Virus record (IMG/VR): IMGVR_UViG_3300044491_000223
Location: 1-39,055 of that record
Length of the DNA stretch: 39,055 bases
Direction: 5' to 3' (one strand)
From: a virus
Shown piece after piece: positions 1-8,829 of this stretch (position 1 is the first letter of the stretch; every line of letters starts with the position of its first letter). A program made the position numbers and the translations under genes. A model generated the notes under the pieces. It saw nothing but the letters and a program-made list of their open reading frames with translations, did no database searches and was not told the DNA's origin.

Positions 1-1
1 A

Positions 2-2566
2 GTAAAGGTAGTCCGTGCAGATAACTCTGCATTGAAGAATGCAATCGACACTGCAACATTTACAGCAACAACTTTTTCTGCCACAGACACAACACTGTCA
101 GTCCTTAATGCCACTGGTTTTGATATTGGCGATCGTCTTGTAATTGATGCTGAAATTCTTACAGTTACTGCTCTAAGTGGTAATGATCTGACTGTTACTC
201 GTGGTCAGTATTCCACATCGGCAGTGTCTCACGCTGGTGGATCACAAGTTACCCAAGTCAAAGATGCTGGTACAACCAGTCCTCTTAACCAAGGTGGTAC
301 TCTTTCTTCTAGCGCAACTACTATTACTGTAACTTCTGTTGCAACTTTGGGTGCTGTTACCAACTCCTACATTGAGATTGGTACTGAGATTCTTCAAGTT
401 ACTGGTGTTAATGGCAATGAACTGACTGTTACTCGTGGACAACTGCAAACAACTGCTGCTGCTCACACCGACGCAACTGCTGTTGATCTGCTTATTGTTA
501 ACGTCAATCAGACTACAATTAACGAGCAAACCAGCACTGGTGTTACACCTCCCCTGATTAAGAACGTTGATACATACGAAGCAACCACTGAGTATGCTGC
601 CAACAACTGGAAGTTTGCTGCACGTAGTCCTGGTACTTATGGTAATAGCATTCGTATCCTAGTTACTGATGCTGGTCCTGACCAGGTTCTCTTCTTGTCC
701 GAACCAGGCACTGACGAAGCAGAATGGCAGATGTCTCCTGGTAAGAAGATCTCTTTCTCTGCTGCTAACATCTTTGGTCAGATTTATAGTTACTCTTTGG
801 TACTTACACTAAAACCTGGTGTTGACCTGGTTGGTGAGTTCAAAGCAAATAACTTCTTTACTGCTGATAGTGGTAACGTCACTGGTCGTATCTTGGCATA
901 CGAACCCGCTACTCGTAAGTTGGAACTTACCGTTGATAGTTCTTCTTCACGTCACCTTGACGTTGATATGCTGATCACGGAACTTGCTGATAACAGCGAT
1001 ACTCCTGGTTCTGCTACTGGTAACACCGCTAAACCCACTTTGGTTCAACGTCGTGCCACTGTGGTGCTTGACGAAGGATCTAAGAGTTTCTACAACAACG
1101 TTGTTATTAAAGATTCTAGCAGTCTTAACGGTGTTATCAACGATGGTAATAACGTTACTATTTCTGCCGTTGAATCTGAGTATGCTTCCAGAGTTTATGG
1201 AAACAAGCAGAATTGGTCCAGTGTTGCAGCACGTCCTGATACTAGTGTGTGGGCATCCGAGCGTGGTGGATTCCGCGACTTGATGCACATCTTGGTTATC
1301 GATGGCGATGGTGGTATCACTGGCGTTCCTGGTTCAGTTCTTGAAAAATTCTTGGATGTTTCTAAGGCATCTGATGCTAAAACTCCACAAGGCGGAAACC
1401 TGTACTACAAAGATGTCATCAAAGCATCTTCACAGTACATCTTCTGGGGAGCACATGAGAGCACCCAAATCTTTGATGTAAATACCTCCTTGACTGGTGA
1501 TATTGGTGGCGGTGTTCTGAATAAGAAGTTTGACCTGTTCAAGAATACTTATTCTATCCTTTCACTTGACGATCCTACTGGCACAAGTCTGCTGGCACAA
1601 CCACTGGTTAACACCAAGAACACCTCTACTTTGAAGTATCAACTTCGTGGTGGTGCTGATGGTTATAGTGCTGAGCGCGACAAGTTGTTTGATTCTTATG
1701 ATCTGTTCTCTGATCCTGAGACCGAAGAAATTGATTATGTCATCATGGGACCTGCCATGAGCAATGATGAAGATTCTGTTGCTAAGGCACAGAAGATGAT
1801 TGATCTTGCTGAGACACGTAAAGATTGCCTAGCATTCGTTTCTGCCCCTCGCGATACCATTATTGGTGTTCCTAGCAGCAGAGAGATTGTTTCTAAGACT
1901 GTCGAATACTTCAATAAACTGTCTTCTAGTTCTTATGTTGTTTTTGATAACAACTATAAGTACATCTACGACAAGTACAACGACAAGTATCGTTACCTTC
2001 CTTGTAACGCTGATATTGCTGGATTGGTACTTGACACTGCAATTGAAGCAGAACCATGGTTCTCCCCTGCTGGTTTCACCAGAGGACAGATCCGTAACGC
2101 TGTTAAACTTGCATACTCTCCTCTGAAAGAAGAGAGAGATGACCTGTACGCTGCGAGAGTCAACCCCATCGTTGCTTTCCCTGGCGAAGGCATCGTATTG
2201 TTTGGTGACAAGACTGGACTTGCAACACCTTCTGCATTCGATCGCATCAACGTGCGTCGTCTGTTCCTGGTGATCGAAAGAGCGATCTCTGATGCTGCTA
2301 AGGCACAACTCTTTGAAATCAACGATGAGTTTACTCGTCAGTCCTTCAACGACATTGTAGACCCTTACCTCAGAGGTGTTCAGTCACGTCGTGGTGTTGA
2401 AGACTATCTCGTTGTTTGCGATGCGAGCAACAACCCCGATGATGCCATTGATCGTGGTGAGTTCTTCGCGGAAATCTTCGTGAAACCCACACGTTCTATC
2501 AACTTCATCACACTGCGCTTCACTGCTACTCGCACTGGCGCTTCCTTCGCTGAAATCGCAGGTTAA
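2..2566 (+). CDS. 18: Contractile tail sheath protein gp18, 5'-truncated
   Basis: This is the subunit of the contractile tail sheath, which polymerises around the gp19 tube and contracts to drive it through the envelope. The reading frame is open to the left window edge, so the true start lies upstream; about 854 residues are visible, more than the 659 residues of T4 gp18. The C-terminal part is the conserved sheath core, with an RGVEDYLVVCD stretch and a final strand around FITLRFTATRTG. Near the visible N-terminus are two tandem Ser/Thr-rich beta repeats, each carrying an LTVTRGQ motif, which account for much of the extra length. It heads the order 18-19-20-67-21-22-23. The family call is firm from position and C-terminal motifs; the role of the repeats is inferred. 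Confidence 0.93.
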   Translation, partial: VKVVRADNSALKNAIDTATFTATTFSATDTTLSVLNATGFDIGDRLVIDAEILTVTALSGNDLTVTRGQYSTSAVSHAGGSQVTQVKDAGTTSPLNQGGTLSSSATTITVTSVATLGAVTNSYIEIGTEILQVTGVNGNELTVTRGQLQTTAAAHTDATAVDLLIVNVNQTTINEQTSTGVTPPLIKNVDTYEATTEYAANNWKFAARSPGTYGNSIRILVTDAGPDQVLFLSEPGTDEAEWQMSPGKKISFSAANIFGQIYSYSLVLTLKPGVDLVGEFKANNFFTADSGNVTGRILAYEPATRKLELTVDSSSSRHLDVDMLITELADNSDTPGSATGNTAKPTLVQRRATVVLDEGSKSFYNNVVIKDSSSLNGVINDGNNVTISAVESEYASRVYGNKQNWSSVAARPDTSVWASERGGFRDLMHILVIDGDGGITGVPGSVLEKFLDVSKASDAKTPQGGNLYYKDVIKASSQYIFWGAHESTQIFDVNTSLTGDIGGGVLNKKFDLFKNTYSILSLDDPTGTSLLAQPLVNTKNTSTLKYQLRGGADGYSAERDKLFDSYDLFSDPETEEIDYVIMGPAMSNDEDSVAKAQKMIDLAETRKDCLAFVSAPRDTIIGVPSSREIVSKTVEYFNKLSSSSYVVFDNNYKYIYDKYNDKYRYLPCNADIAGLVLDTAIEAEPWFSPAGFTRGQIRNAVKLAYSPLKEERDDLYAARVNPIVAFPGEGIVLFGDKTGLATPSAFDRINVRRLFLVIERAISDAAKAQLFEINDEFTRQSFNDIVDPYLRGVQSRRGVEDYLVVCDASNNPDDAIDRGEFFAEIFVKPTRSINFITLRFTATRTGASFAEIAG
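89..487 (+). repeat. Tandem 78-residue repeat inside the tail sheath gene
   Basis: Two copies of a beta-rich module lie head to tail. LTVTRGQ recurs exactly 78 codons apart, preceded in both by an (I/A)EIL(T/Q)VT strand and a (S/N)GN(D/E) turn. At the DNA level a 17-base identical stretch occurs at 188-204 and 422-438, offset 234 nt. The rest of the copies has diverged, so this is an old duplication. It is probably an exposed decoration domain on the sheath surface (inference). Confidence 0.8.
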
Positions 2567-2573
2567 ATCTCAC

Positions 2574-2594
2574 GGGGAGGGCGACCTCCCCTTT
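2574..2594 (+). terminator. Hairpin terminator after the tail sheath gene
   Basis: A perfect 7-bp GC stem (GGGGAGG/CCTCCCC) closes on a GCGA tetraloop and is followed by TTTCG. It begins eight bases after the gp18 stop. The short T run suggests partial rather than complete termination, which would lower expression downstream relative to the sheath. Confidence 0.7.
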
Positions 2595-2656
2595 CGTAAT
2601 TCCCCTTTACATAATGACATTCACTTAATTATTCTTCCCCAGGAGAAACCCCCAAA

Positions 2657-3373
2657 ATGTCAAGTCCAATTAGAGCACAAAACAAAAGAAAGAATCCTAG
2701 TAATAGGAACGATACTATTGCATCAGAGTCTATTCTGAATTTTAGATCGCAGATTCAGGAACTTTCAAGACCTAATCTATTCCAAGTCACTATTCAGTTC
2801 CCATCCTTTGATGGCGACTCGCCTCGCAATCAGCGCAGAAAAGGTAGACAAGAAAGGAGATCGGGTGGAGGGAGTGCTATGTCTAAGAAGACAACCTTCC
2901 TGGTGAAGGCAGCAAACCTCCCTGCATCTACTATTGGTGTGGTTGAAGTTCCTTACCGTGGTCGTCAATTGAAGATCGCTGGTGACAGAACGTTTGAACC
3001 ATGGACGGTCACTATCATGAACGAAGAGTCCATGCAGTTGCGTGAGCACTTTGAGGAATGGGCAAGGTACATGCAGATGAATCAGTACAACTATTCATCT
3101 GCTGAAACGATTGAGCAGTATCAGACAAATGCAACAGTCGATCATTTAGATAGACAGGGTGCTACTAACGGTTCATATCGTTTTGAAGGTATCTGGCCTT
3201 CTAATATCTCCGCAATTGATCTTGCATGGGATAGCAACGATACCGCTGAGGAGTATACAGTTGAATTCCAAGTTCAATACTGGGAGAAAACTGATGACAC
3301 TAACATGTCTAATGGTCGTCCTAAGCGTAACCGCCGCAATCGTCCTAAGCGTGGCAGAAGCCAAGCGTCTTGA
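2657..3373 (+). CDS. 19: Tail tube protein gp19
   Basis: This forms the inner tail tube through which DNA passes. At 238 residues it is longer than T4 gp19 (163), with a basic N-terminal extension (about residues 1-25), a basic Arg/Gly/Ser-rich insertion near 50-75 and a very basic Arg/Asn/Pro tail (about 220-238). The core holds tube-like segments such as VVEVPYRGRQLKIAGDR near residue 95 and a terminal strand YTVEFQVQYWE. The ATG is preceded by AGGAGA at good spacing. It lies between sheath and portal, as in T4. The basic tail could face DNA or the sheath; that is inference. Confidence 0.88.
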   Translation: MSSPIRAQNKRKNPSNRNDTIASESILNFRSQIQELSRPNLFQVTIQFPSFDGDSPRNQRRKGRQERRSGGGSAMSKKTTFLVKAANLPASTIGVVEVPYRGRQLKIAGDRTFEPWTVTIMNEESMQLREHFEEWARYMQMNQYNYSSAETIEQYQTNATVDHLDRQGATNGSYRFEGIWPSNISAIDLAWDSNDTAEEYTVEFQVQYWEKTDDTNMSNGRPKRNRRNRPKRGRSQAS

Positions 3374-3394
3374 TAAGGTCTCTAATTAAATCTG

Positions 3395-3401
3395 CTAAAT
3401 A
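3395..3401 (+). promoter_or_regulatory. Candidate late promoter box CTAAATA upstream of gp20
   Basis: CTAAATAGTA lies in the 54-base gap between gp19 and gp20, 33 nt before the ATG. The same CTAAATAGTA string occurs 28 nt before the gp67-like gene. It resembles the T4 late box TATAAATA, the site read by gp55-directed RNA polymerase. It is a short AT-rich string that also occurs inside genes, so support comes from repeated placement upstream of virion genes. Confidence 0.45.
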
Positions 3402-3427
3402 GTATTTGAAGTAATTACTTTCATTTG

Positions 3428-5035
3428 ATGTCTCAACTATTTGGTTATTCGTTAGAACGTAAGAAGGGTCAGGCAACTGGTCCTTCTTTTGTTCGTAAAG
3501 AATCAGACGATGCTGCACAACCAATTTCGGCAGGTGGGCATTTTGGCCAATATGTTGAGATGGGTGACGCTGCTAACAAAGCAAGCGAAGCAGATTTGAT
3601 CGGTAGATATCGTGAGATGTCTTTGCATCCAGAAGCGGATGCTGCTATTAATGATGTTGTCAACGAAGCGATTGCTGGGGATCTGAATGATCACCCCGTG
3701 GATATTGACCTCCAACACTTGAAAGTCTCTCAGACTCTGAAAAATAGAATCCGAGAAGAGTTCGTTAATGTTCTAGTGCTTCTAGATTTTGATAGAAAAG
3801 CATACGATATCTTCCGTAGGTGGTATATCGATGGACGCTTGTTCTATCATAAGATGATTGATACTAAGAACCCTGCTGCTGGTATCACAGAGTTAAGGTA
3901 TATCGATCCACGCAAGATCAAAAAGGTTGTTGAATTTGACAAACCTAAGGATCGCGCACAACTCATTGACCCACAGATCACATCGATTGTTCCTAAATCG
4001 ATTGAGTATTATATCTACTCACCGAAAGGTCTGAAAGGATATGAGAATAACGGGATCAAAGTTGCCCCAGATGCTATCACATACTGCCACTCTGGTCAGT
4101 TGGATATGCAGCGCAACTATGTACTATCCCATCTTCACAAAGCAATTAAGGCACTCAATCAACTTAGAATGATTGAGGACTCTCTGGTCATTTATCGTCT
4201 GTCCAGAGCACCTGAACGTCGCATCTTTTATATTGATGTTGGTAATCTTCCTAAGCAAAAGGCAGAACAGTACCTACGTGAAGTGATGTCTCGCTATCGT
4301 AACAAGTTGGTATACAACGCTGATACTGGTGAGATTCGTGACGATAAGAAATTTATGTCTATGTTGGAGGACTTCTGGCTTCCAAGACGCGAGGGCGGGC
4401 GCGGCACAGAAATTACTACCCTCCCTGGCGGGCAAAACCTCGGTGAACTGGAAGATGTCAAATACTTCCAGAAGAAACTGTATAGATCTCTGAATGTCCC
4501 AGAGTCTAGATTGGAATCTGAAAGCAGTTTCAATGTCGGACGCAGTGCCGAAATCACAAGAGATGAAGTTAAGTTCCAGAAGTTTGTCACAAGACTACGC
4601 AAAAAGTTCAGTGATCTTTTTAGCGATCTTCTGAGAACTCAACTCGTCCTTAAAGGTGTTATCTCACTGGATGAGTGGGATGATATGAAAGAACACATCC
4701 AGTATAGTTTTATCGCTGATAATTACTTTGCTGAGATGAAAGAGAAGGAGGTGATGACAGAACGTCTCGCTCTTCTTCAACAAATGGATCCTTATGCTGG
4801 TAAGTATTTCTCTCTTGAATATCTACGACGCAATATTCTAAGACAATCTGATGCTGAGTTCCAAGAGATCGACAAACAGATGCAGGAAGAAGTTGATGCA
4901 GGGTTGATTGTATCTCCTGCTGAGATGCAGCAAATGGAAAAAATGCAAATGGAAATGTCTTTAATGCCACCCGAACCTGAGGTGGAAGAAGAGCAGGGAT
5001 TAGATCCGAAAGATTACGAAAAAGGAAACATCTAA
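3428..5035 (+). CDS. 20: Portal vertex protein gp20
   Basis: This is the dodecameric portal at the unique head vertex, which starts head assembly and is the DNA packaging channel. Its 535 residues match the usual T4-family size (T4 524). Visible family segments include EADAAINDVVNEAI near residue 63, the TELRYIDPRKIKKV strand near 155, and LPGGQNLGELEDVKYFQKKLY near 335 followed by LNVPESRL. The C-terminus is acidic and Met/Gln rich. A TTG lies one codon upstream, but the ATG at 3428 is preferred. Identification is firm. Confidence 0.96.
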   Translation: MSQLFGYSLERKKGQATGPSFVRKESDDAAQPISAGGHFGQYVEMGDAANKASEADLIGRYREMSLHPEADAAINDVVNEAIAGDLNDHPVDIDLQHLKVSQTLKNRIREEFVNVLVLLDFDRKAYDIFRRWYIDGRLFYHKMIDTKNPAAGITELRYIDPRKIKKVVEFDKPKDRAQLIDPQITSIVPKSIEYYIYSPKGLKGYENNGIKVAPDAITYCHSGQLDMQRNYVLSHLHKAIKALNQLRMIEDSLVIYRLSRAPERRIFYIDVGNLPKQKAEQYLREVMSRYRNKLVYNADTGEIRDDKKFMSMLEDFWLPRREGGRGTEITTLPGGQNLGELEDVKYFQKKLYRSLNVPESRLESESSFNVGRSAEITRDEVKFQKFVTRLRKKFSDLFSDLLRTQLVLKGVISLDEWDDMKEHIQYSFIADNYFAEMKEKEVMTERLALLQQMDPYAGKYFSLEYLRRNILRQSDAEFQEIDKQMQEEVDAGLIVSPAEMQQMEKMQMEMSLMPPEPEVEEEQGLDPKDYEKGNI

Positions 5036-5038
5036 ATA
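5032..5038 (+). promoter_or_regulatory. Candidate late promoter box CTAAATA upstream of the gp67-like gene
   Basis: CTAAATAGTA overlaps the gp20 stop codon and sits 28 nt before the next ATG, the same string and nearly the same spacing as upstream of gp20. It could drive a separate late transcript for the prohead core and protease genes. Confidence 0.45.
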
Positions 5039-5059
5039 GTAATAGTATTAATTCACATT

Positions 5060-5311
5060 ATGCCTTCCCAACCTTCACTTGATATCGTTAATGCATTGTT
5101 TGCTGGTCAGAAAGATCTTTCTGATTATGTTGATAATCAAATGAAAACACTCGCTCTCGATAAGATTGGCGACATGAAACAGGAGGTTGGTAAAGCGATG
5201 TTCGCAGTACCAGAAGAAGGTCCTGAGAATACTGAGCAACCAGAAGACGCTGTACCCCCAGACCAAACCGAAGAGGAACCTACTGATGAAACTGATAACG
5301 GAGAAAATTGA
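5060..5311 (+). CDS. 67: Prohead core protein, gp67-like
   Basis: This small acidic protein lies between portal and protease, where T4 carries genes 67 and 68. At 83 residues it matches T4 gp67 (80), a minor scaffold core component that the gp21 protease cuts to internal peptides. The N-terminal half is helical; the middle MKQEVGKAMFAVPEEG resembles the gp67 segment before its acidic tail; the last 25 residues are almost all Glu, Asp, Pro and Thr. Its 3' end overlaps gp21 by 26 bp, so translation is probably coupled. gp68 is the alternative, but the acidic tail fits gp67 better. Confidence 0.7.
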   Translation: MPSQPSLDIVNALFAGQKDLSDYVDNQMKTLALDKIGDMKQEVGKAMFAVPEEGPENTEQPEDAVPPDQTEEEPTDETDNGEN

Positions 5312-5933
5312 AGACGCTAAAATCGTAATTACCGAGGGTAAGAACGGCAAGCGTAACACTTTTATTGAAGGTGTTTTTCTTCAAGCAGAAATCTGTAACC
5401 GTAACGGTCGTATGTATCCCATGCGTACCATGGAACGTGAAGTCCAAAAGTACAACGAGAACTATGTAAAGACTGGTCGGGCTCTGGGTGAACTGGGTCA
5501 TCCCGATGGTCCTACGATTAATCTTGATCGTGCTTCCCACCTCATTACATCTCTTCAAAGAGAAGGTAATAATTTTGTTGGTAAAGCAAGACTTCTAGAA
5601 ACTCCTATGGGTAAAATCGCCAAGCAATTGCTTGACGAAGGTGTGAAGTTGGGAGTTTCTTCACGCGGTCTGGGTTCTATCAAAGAAGAAAATGGTGTCA
5701 AAGTAGTTGGTGAGGATTTTATGCTCGCAACCGCTGCCGATATCGTTGCAGATCCTTCGGCTCCTGATGCATTTGTTAATGGAATCATGGAAGGAAAGGA
5801 ATGGGTTTGGGCAAATGGTTCTGTTGCAGAGTCAGATATTGACCAAATCAAGAAGAGAATTGACAATGCTGCGGCTAGTCAATTGGAAGAAAGAAAGATT
5901 TCCGCATTTTCAGATTTTCTGAAAAATCTTTAA
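5286..5933 (+). CDS. 21: Prohead maturation protease gp21
   Basis: This serine-type protease is built into the prohead core; once active it cuts scaffold, core proteins and the capsid N-terminus, usually after [L/I]xE. The ATG inside the end of the gp67-like gene gives 215 residues, against 212 in T4; the frame stays open for 33 codons upstream, but the family length supports this start. Likely catalytic motifs are His72 in GELGHPDG and Ser125/Ser126 in GVSSRGLG. N-terminal GVFLQAEICNRNGRMYP is also typical of the family. Scaffold and capsid substrates follow directly. Confidence 0.95.
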   Translation: MKLITEKIEDAKIVITEGKNGKRNTFIEGVFLQAEICNRNGRMYPMRTMEREVQKYNENYVKTGRALGELGHPDGPTINLDRASHLITSLQREGNNFVGKARLLETPMGKIAKQLLDEGVKLGVSSRGLGSIKEENGVKVVGEDFMLATAADIVADPSAPDAFVNGIMEGKEWVWANGSVAESDIDQIKKRIDNAAASQLEERKISAFSDFLKNL

Positions 5934-5934
5934 T

Positions 5935-5942
5935 CATAAATA
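5935..5942 (+). promoter_or_regulatory. Late promoter box CATAAATA upstream of gp22
   Basis: CATAAATA begins two bases after the gp21 stop and 49 nt before the gp22 ATG. It differs from T4 TATAAATA only in the first base and matches the relaxed late consensus of T4-like phages. Scaffold and capsid proteins are needed in large amounts, so a dedicated late promoter is expected. Confidence 0.72.
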
Positions 5943-5983
5943 ATTAGAGCAATCACTCAATTCGTAGCACTAAGGAGACCGAA

Positions 5984-7003
5984 ATGTCTGACAAGATTGA
6001 AACAACACTAGATGAATCGAGCGTAACTGCTGGCGCTAAGGCAGCTGACCCTCAGGGTAAACTGTCTGATGAAGGCAGCGGTCTCGGTGGCGTACAAGAT
6101 CTGGGTGGTCCTACCCCTCAGAACAGCAAACCCGATGACGAGAGCAACAAGTATAAGGTAGTCGCCAAGAGTGCTTCTGCTCCTACTACGAAACCTTCTG
6201 ATGCTTCTGCATCCCAAGGCGCTTCCATTAAGAAGGAAGATGCTGAGGTAGAAGGTGAAGAAGTGATTGCTGAGGAAGAAGTCGAAACACTGACTATCGA
6301 CCTTTCTGCTGATGTTGCTGCTCTTACCGAAGGTGAAGACCTGAGTGAAGAGTTCAAAGAAAAAGCAGCAACCATTTTTGAAGCGGCAGTTGTTTCCCGC
6401 TTGAATGAAGAACTTGGACGTATCCATGAGGATTACGCTAAGGTTCTAGAAGAAGAAATTGAAACCGTCAAAGCACAACTTGCTGAACAGGTAGACGAGT
6501 ATCTGTCGTTTGCTGTCAGCAAGTGGGCTAAGGATAACACGCTCGCCATTGAGCACGGCATTAAGACCGAAATGGCAGAGAGTGTTATGGCTGGTCTCAA
6601 ACAGGTTTTCGTCGAGAATTTCATTGATCTTCCCGATGAGAAAGTTGACTTGGTTGACGAAATGATCGAGCAACTTGATATTATGCAGACTAAACTCAAC
6701 GAACAGATCGAAGAGAACGTGGACCTCACCAAAGAGGTTGGCGGTTATATCAAGAATGGGATTGTGAGCGAACTGAGCGAAGGACTGTCACTTTCACAGC
6801 GTGAAAAGTTGGCATCTCTTGCTGAGGGAGTTGAGTTTGATGATGAAGAATCCTTCCGTGGGAAGGTTACGACCCTTCGTGAGTCGTATTTCTCTACCAA
6901 ACCCGAAGTGACTACTGTCACCGAAGACGTTCAGGTTGAGAACGAGATCGTAGGTGAGGCAATGTCCCACTACGTTCAAGCACTTTCCCGCTGGGCTAAG
7001 TGA
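5984..7003 (+). CDS. 22: Prohead scaffold protein gp22
   Basis: This is the main internal scaffold around which the capsid assembles; it is degraded by gp21 before packaging. At 339 residues it exceeds T4 gp22 (269). The first 90 residues are low-complexity Ser/Gly/Pro/Asp, residues 90-310 are acidic and strongly helical (likely coiled coil), and the C-terminus is SHYVQALSRWAK. Several [L/I]xE sites such as RLNEEL could be protease targets. AAGGAGA ends six bases before the ATG and a late box lies further upstream. The position between protease and capsid gene is diagnostic. Confidence 0.93.
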   Translation: MSDKIETTLDESSVTAGAKAADPQGKLSDEGSGLGGVQDLGGPTPQNSKPDDESNKYKVVAKSASAPTTKPSDASASQGASIKKEDAEVEGEEVIAEEEVETLTIDLSADVAALTEGEDLSEEFKEKAATIFEAAVVSRLNEELGRIHEDYAKVLEEEIETVKAQLAEQVDEYLSFAVSKWAKDNTLAIEHGIKTEMAESVMAGLKQVFVENFIDLPDEKVDLVDEMIEQLDIMQTKLNEQIEENVDLTKEVGGYIKNGIVSELSEGLSLSQREKLASLAEGVEFDDEESFRGKVTTLRESYFSTKPEVTTVTEDVQVENEIVGEAMSHYVQALSRWAK

Positions 7004-7009
7004 TAAATT
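7002..7009 (+). promoter_or_regulatory. Possible late promoter box GATAAATT upstream of gp23
   Basis: GATAAATT overlaps the gp22 stop codon and lies 50 nt before the capsid ATG. It keeps the ATAAAT core but has T instead of A at the last position, so it is weaker evidence than the exact boxes. Its place before the most highly expressed virion gene makes it plausible. Confidence 0.4.
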
Positions 7010-7051
7010 AAGGATCCACACTAAACCCTACTAAAAGTAATTTAAAAGCAA

Positions 7052-8398
7052 ATGTTCAACTCCGAATCTTTGCAGGAAAAGTGGGCACCTATTCTGGAAC
7101 ACTCTGAGATCTCTGGTATCTCTGACAAGTACAGAAAGGCCGTCACCTCCATCCTGCTCGAAAACCAAGAAAAGTTCCTCAAAGAGGAAGCAGGCATTCT
7201 TAACGAAGCGTCTCCTACCATGTCTGCTGGCACGGCTGGTTTCTCTGGTAGCAGCACCGCCACTGGACCTGTTGCAGGTTTCGATCCTGTTCTGATCTCC
7301 TTGATCAGACGCTCCATGCCTAAGTTGATCGCCTATGATATTGCTGGCGTTCAACCGATGACTGGACCTACTGGTCTCATCTTTGCCATGCGTTCACGCT
7401 ATGGCACCAACCGTACCGCTGGCGCTGAGTCCTTCTTCAATGAAGCAGACACAGAGTTCTCTGCTGAGAACGCAGCATCCAACCTCGGTCGCACCGCTCA
7501 GAGCGGAAGCAACCCTGGTCTGCTGAACGACAGCGGCACCTACACCGTCTCTGACGGTATGCCGACTGCTGAGAGTGAGGCACTTGGCGATGCCGCTGGC
7601 AACGCCTTCGCAGAAATGAACTTCTCGATCGAGAAGGTCACTGTGACTGCCAAATCCCGTGCTCTGAAAGCAGAATACTCGCTCGAACTCGCCCAAGACC
7701 TGAAAGCAGTTCATGGTCTTGATGCTGAATCTGAGCTTGCCAACATCCTCTCGACAGAGGTTCTTGCCGAGATTAACCGCGAAGTGGTTCGTACCGTCTA
7801 TCGCATTGCTCGCCCTGGCGCTCAGAACAACACAGCAACTGCTGGCGTATTTGACCTCGACGTTGATTCCAACGGTCGCTGGTCTGTTGAGAAGTTCAAA
7901 GGACTCCTCTTCCAAATCGAACGCGACATGAACGCGATTGGTCACGAGACTCGTCGTGGAAAGGGTAACATCCTCATCTGTTCTGCTGACGTTGCTTCGG
8001 CATTGTCCATGGCAGGTGTTCTGGATTACACCCCTGCTCTCTCTGGTAACAGCAACTTGCTTCCAGACGACAACAGCAGCACACTGGCAGGCACCCTGAA
8101 CGGTCGCATCAAGGTCTATGTTGACCCTTATTCCGCTAACGTAAGTGATCGTCACTTCTACGTTGCTGGTTATAAAGGTTCTAGCGCCTATGATGCTGGA
8201 CTCTTCTACTGCCCATATGTGCCCCTGCAAATGGTTCGCGCCGTTGGTCAGGACACATTCCAGCCCAAGATCGGCTTCAAGACCCGCTACGGCATGGTCG
8301 CTAACCCATTCGCAGAAGGAACAGCACAGGGGAGTGGTGCTCTTAATGCAAATGCTAACCGCTACTACCGTCGTGTGTTGGTTGACAACCTCATGTAA
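7052..8398 (+). CDS. 23: Major capsid protein gp23 (precursor)
   Basis: This forms the hexamers of the head. At 448 residues it is typical of cyanophage gp23 and shorter than T4 (521). The N-terminal delta domain ends in an LNE^A site at Glu52/Ala53, fitting the gp21 [L/I]xE cleavage rule. HK97-fold landmarks follow, including SLIRRSMPKLIAYDIAGVQPMTGPTGLIF near residue 89 and a conserved end with NRYYRRVLVDNLM. GC content and codon choice are visibly richer than in the neighbours, as expected for the most expressed phage gene. No clear Shine-Dalgarno precedes the ATG, only an A-rich leader. Confidence 0.97.
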   Translation: MFNSESLQEKWAPILEHSEISGISDKYRKAVTSILLENQEKFLKEEAGILNEASPTMSAGTAGFSGSSTATGPVAGFDPVLISLIRRSMPKLIAYDIAGVQPMTGPTGLIFAMRSRYGTNRTAGAESFFNEADTEFSAENAASNLGRTAQSGSNPGLLNDSGTYTVSDGMPTAESEALGDAAGNAFAEMNFSIEKVTVTAKSRALKAEYSLELAQDLKAVHGLDAESELANILSTEVLAEINREVVRTVYRIARPGAQNNTATAGVFDLDVDSNGRWSVEKFKGLLFQIERDMNAIGHETRRGKGNILICSADVASALSMAGVLDYTPALSGNSNLLPDDNSSTLAGTLNGRIKVYVDPYSANVSDRHFYVAGYKGSSAYDAGLFYCPYVPLQMVRAVGQDTFQPKIGFKTRYGMVANPFAEGTAQGSGALNANANRYYRRVLVDNLM

Positions 8399-8417
8399 AT
8401 CGAATTTACATTTCCTA

Positions 8418-8443
8418 GGGACCTCTTCGGAGGTCCTTTTTTT
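8418..8443 (+). terminator. Strong intrinsic terminator after gp23
   Basis: An 8-bp stem (GGGACCTC/GAGGTCCT, one G-T pair) closes on a UUCG tetraloop and is followed by seven T residues. It starts 20 bases after the gp23 stop and marks the end of the head-gene transcript. Confidence 0.92.
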
Positions 8444-8485
8444 ATGCCTAGTGATATATGCTTATATCAAGATAAACACCCACAC

Positions 8486-8698
8486 ATGGATGACGTTTAT
8501 GTTAAATATTACTATACTGAACTTGCCATTATGCCAAGGTCCACAATGTTGAAGATTGATTTACTGGCAAGAATATACAAAGAGAAGACTAAACTATACG
8601 AGAAAGAAAATACAGATACTAAAACGGATGAGTGGTACAGTGGTGCCCATTCTGCCTACAACACTATGCTAGATATATTAAACGAATACCGACAATGA
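8486..8698 (+). CDS. Small hypothetical protein downstream of gp23
   Basis: A 70-residue protein of unknown function. It is charged and probably helical, with a Tyr-rich start (VYVKYYYTEL), a basic middle and the end DEWYSGAHSAYNTMLDILNEY. An ATG 14 codons upstream would begin directly in the T tract of the gp23 terminator, so the ATG at 8486 is preferred; no good ribosome site marks either. Its stop overlaps the next small ORF as ATGA. I do not recognise a named family. The link to the following small ORFs is only positional. Confidence 0.6.
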   Translation: MDDVYVKYYYTELAIMPRSTMLKIDLLARIYKEKTKLYEKENTDTKTDEWYSGAHSAYNTMLDILNEYRQ

Positions 8699-8805
8699 AA
8701 GACCTAGATTTTATCGATGACTTGTTTCCAGAAGAAACCAATCCTGCTATCACAGAAGCAGATAAAAAAGATTGGGAAGACTTCTGGGAAAACGAAGACA
8801 TATAA
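8695..8805 (+). CDS. 36-residue acidic small protein
   Basis: This ORF opens with ATGA overlapping the stop of the preceding gene and encodes 36 residues, about a third of them Asp or Glu, with Trp-rich motifs (KKDWEDFWENEDI). The tight coupling and the absence of any other feature in the stretch support it as real. Its acidity resembles small phage inhibitor or adaptor peptides, but no family is recognised and no function is claimed. Confidence 0.5.
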   Translation: MKDLDFIDDLFPEETNPAITEADKKDWEDFWENEDI

Positions 8806-8829
8806 CAAAAACACAAAAGGTATATTAAA

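Noticed and set aside
984-2322. Several open frames on both strands inside the tail sheath gene
   Set aside because: All are fully enclosed by the sheath frame, with no start signals or recognisable products.
7394-8230. Long open frame on the minus strand (278 codons) opposite the capsid gene
   Set aside because: It is a mirror of gp23's strong codon bias; the product has no motif, no ribosome site and lies wholly within an unmistakable gene.
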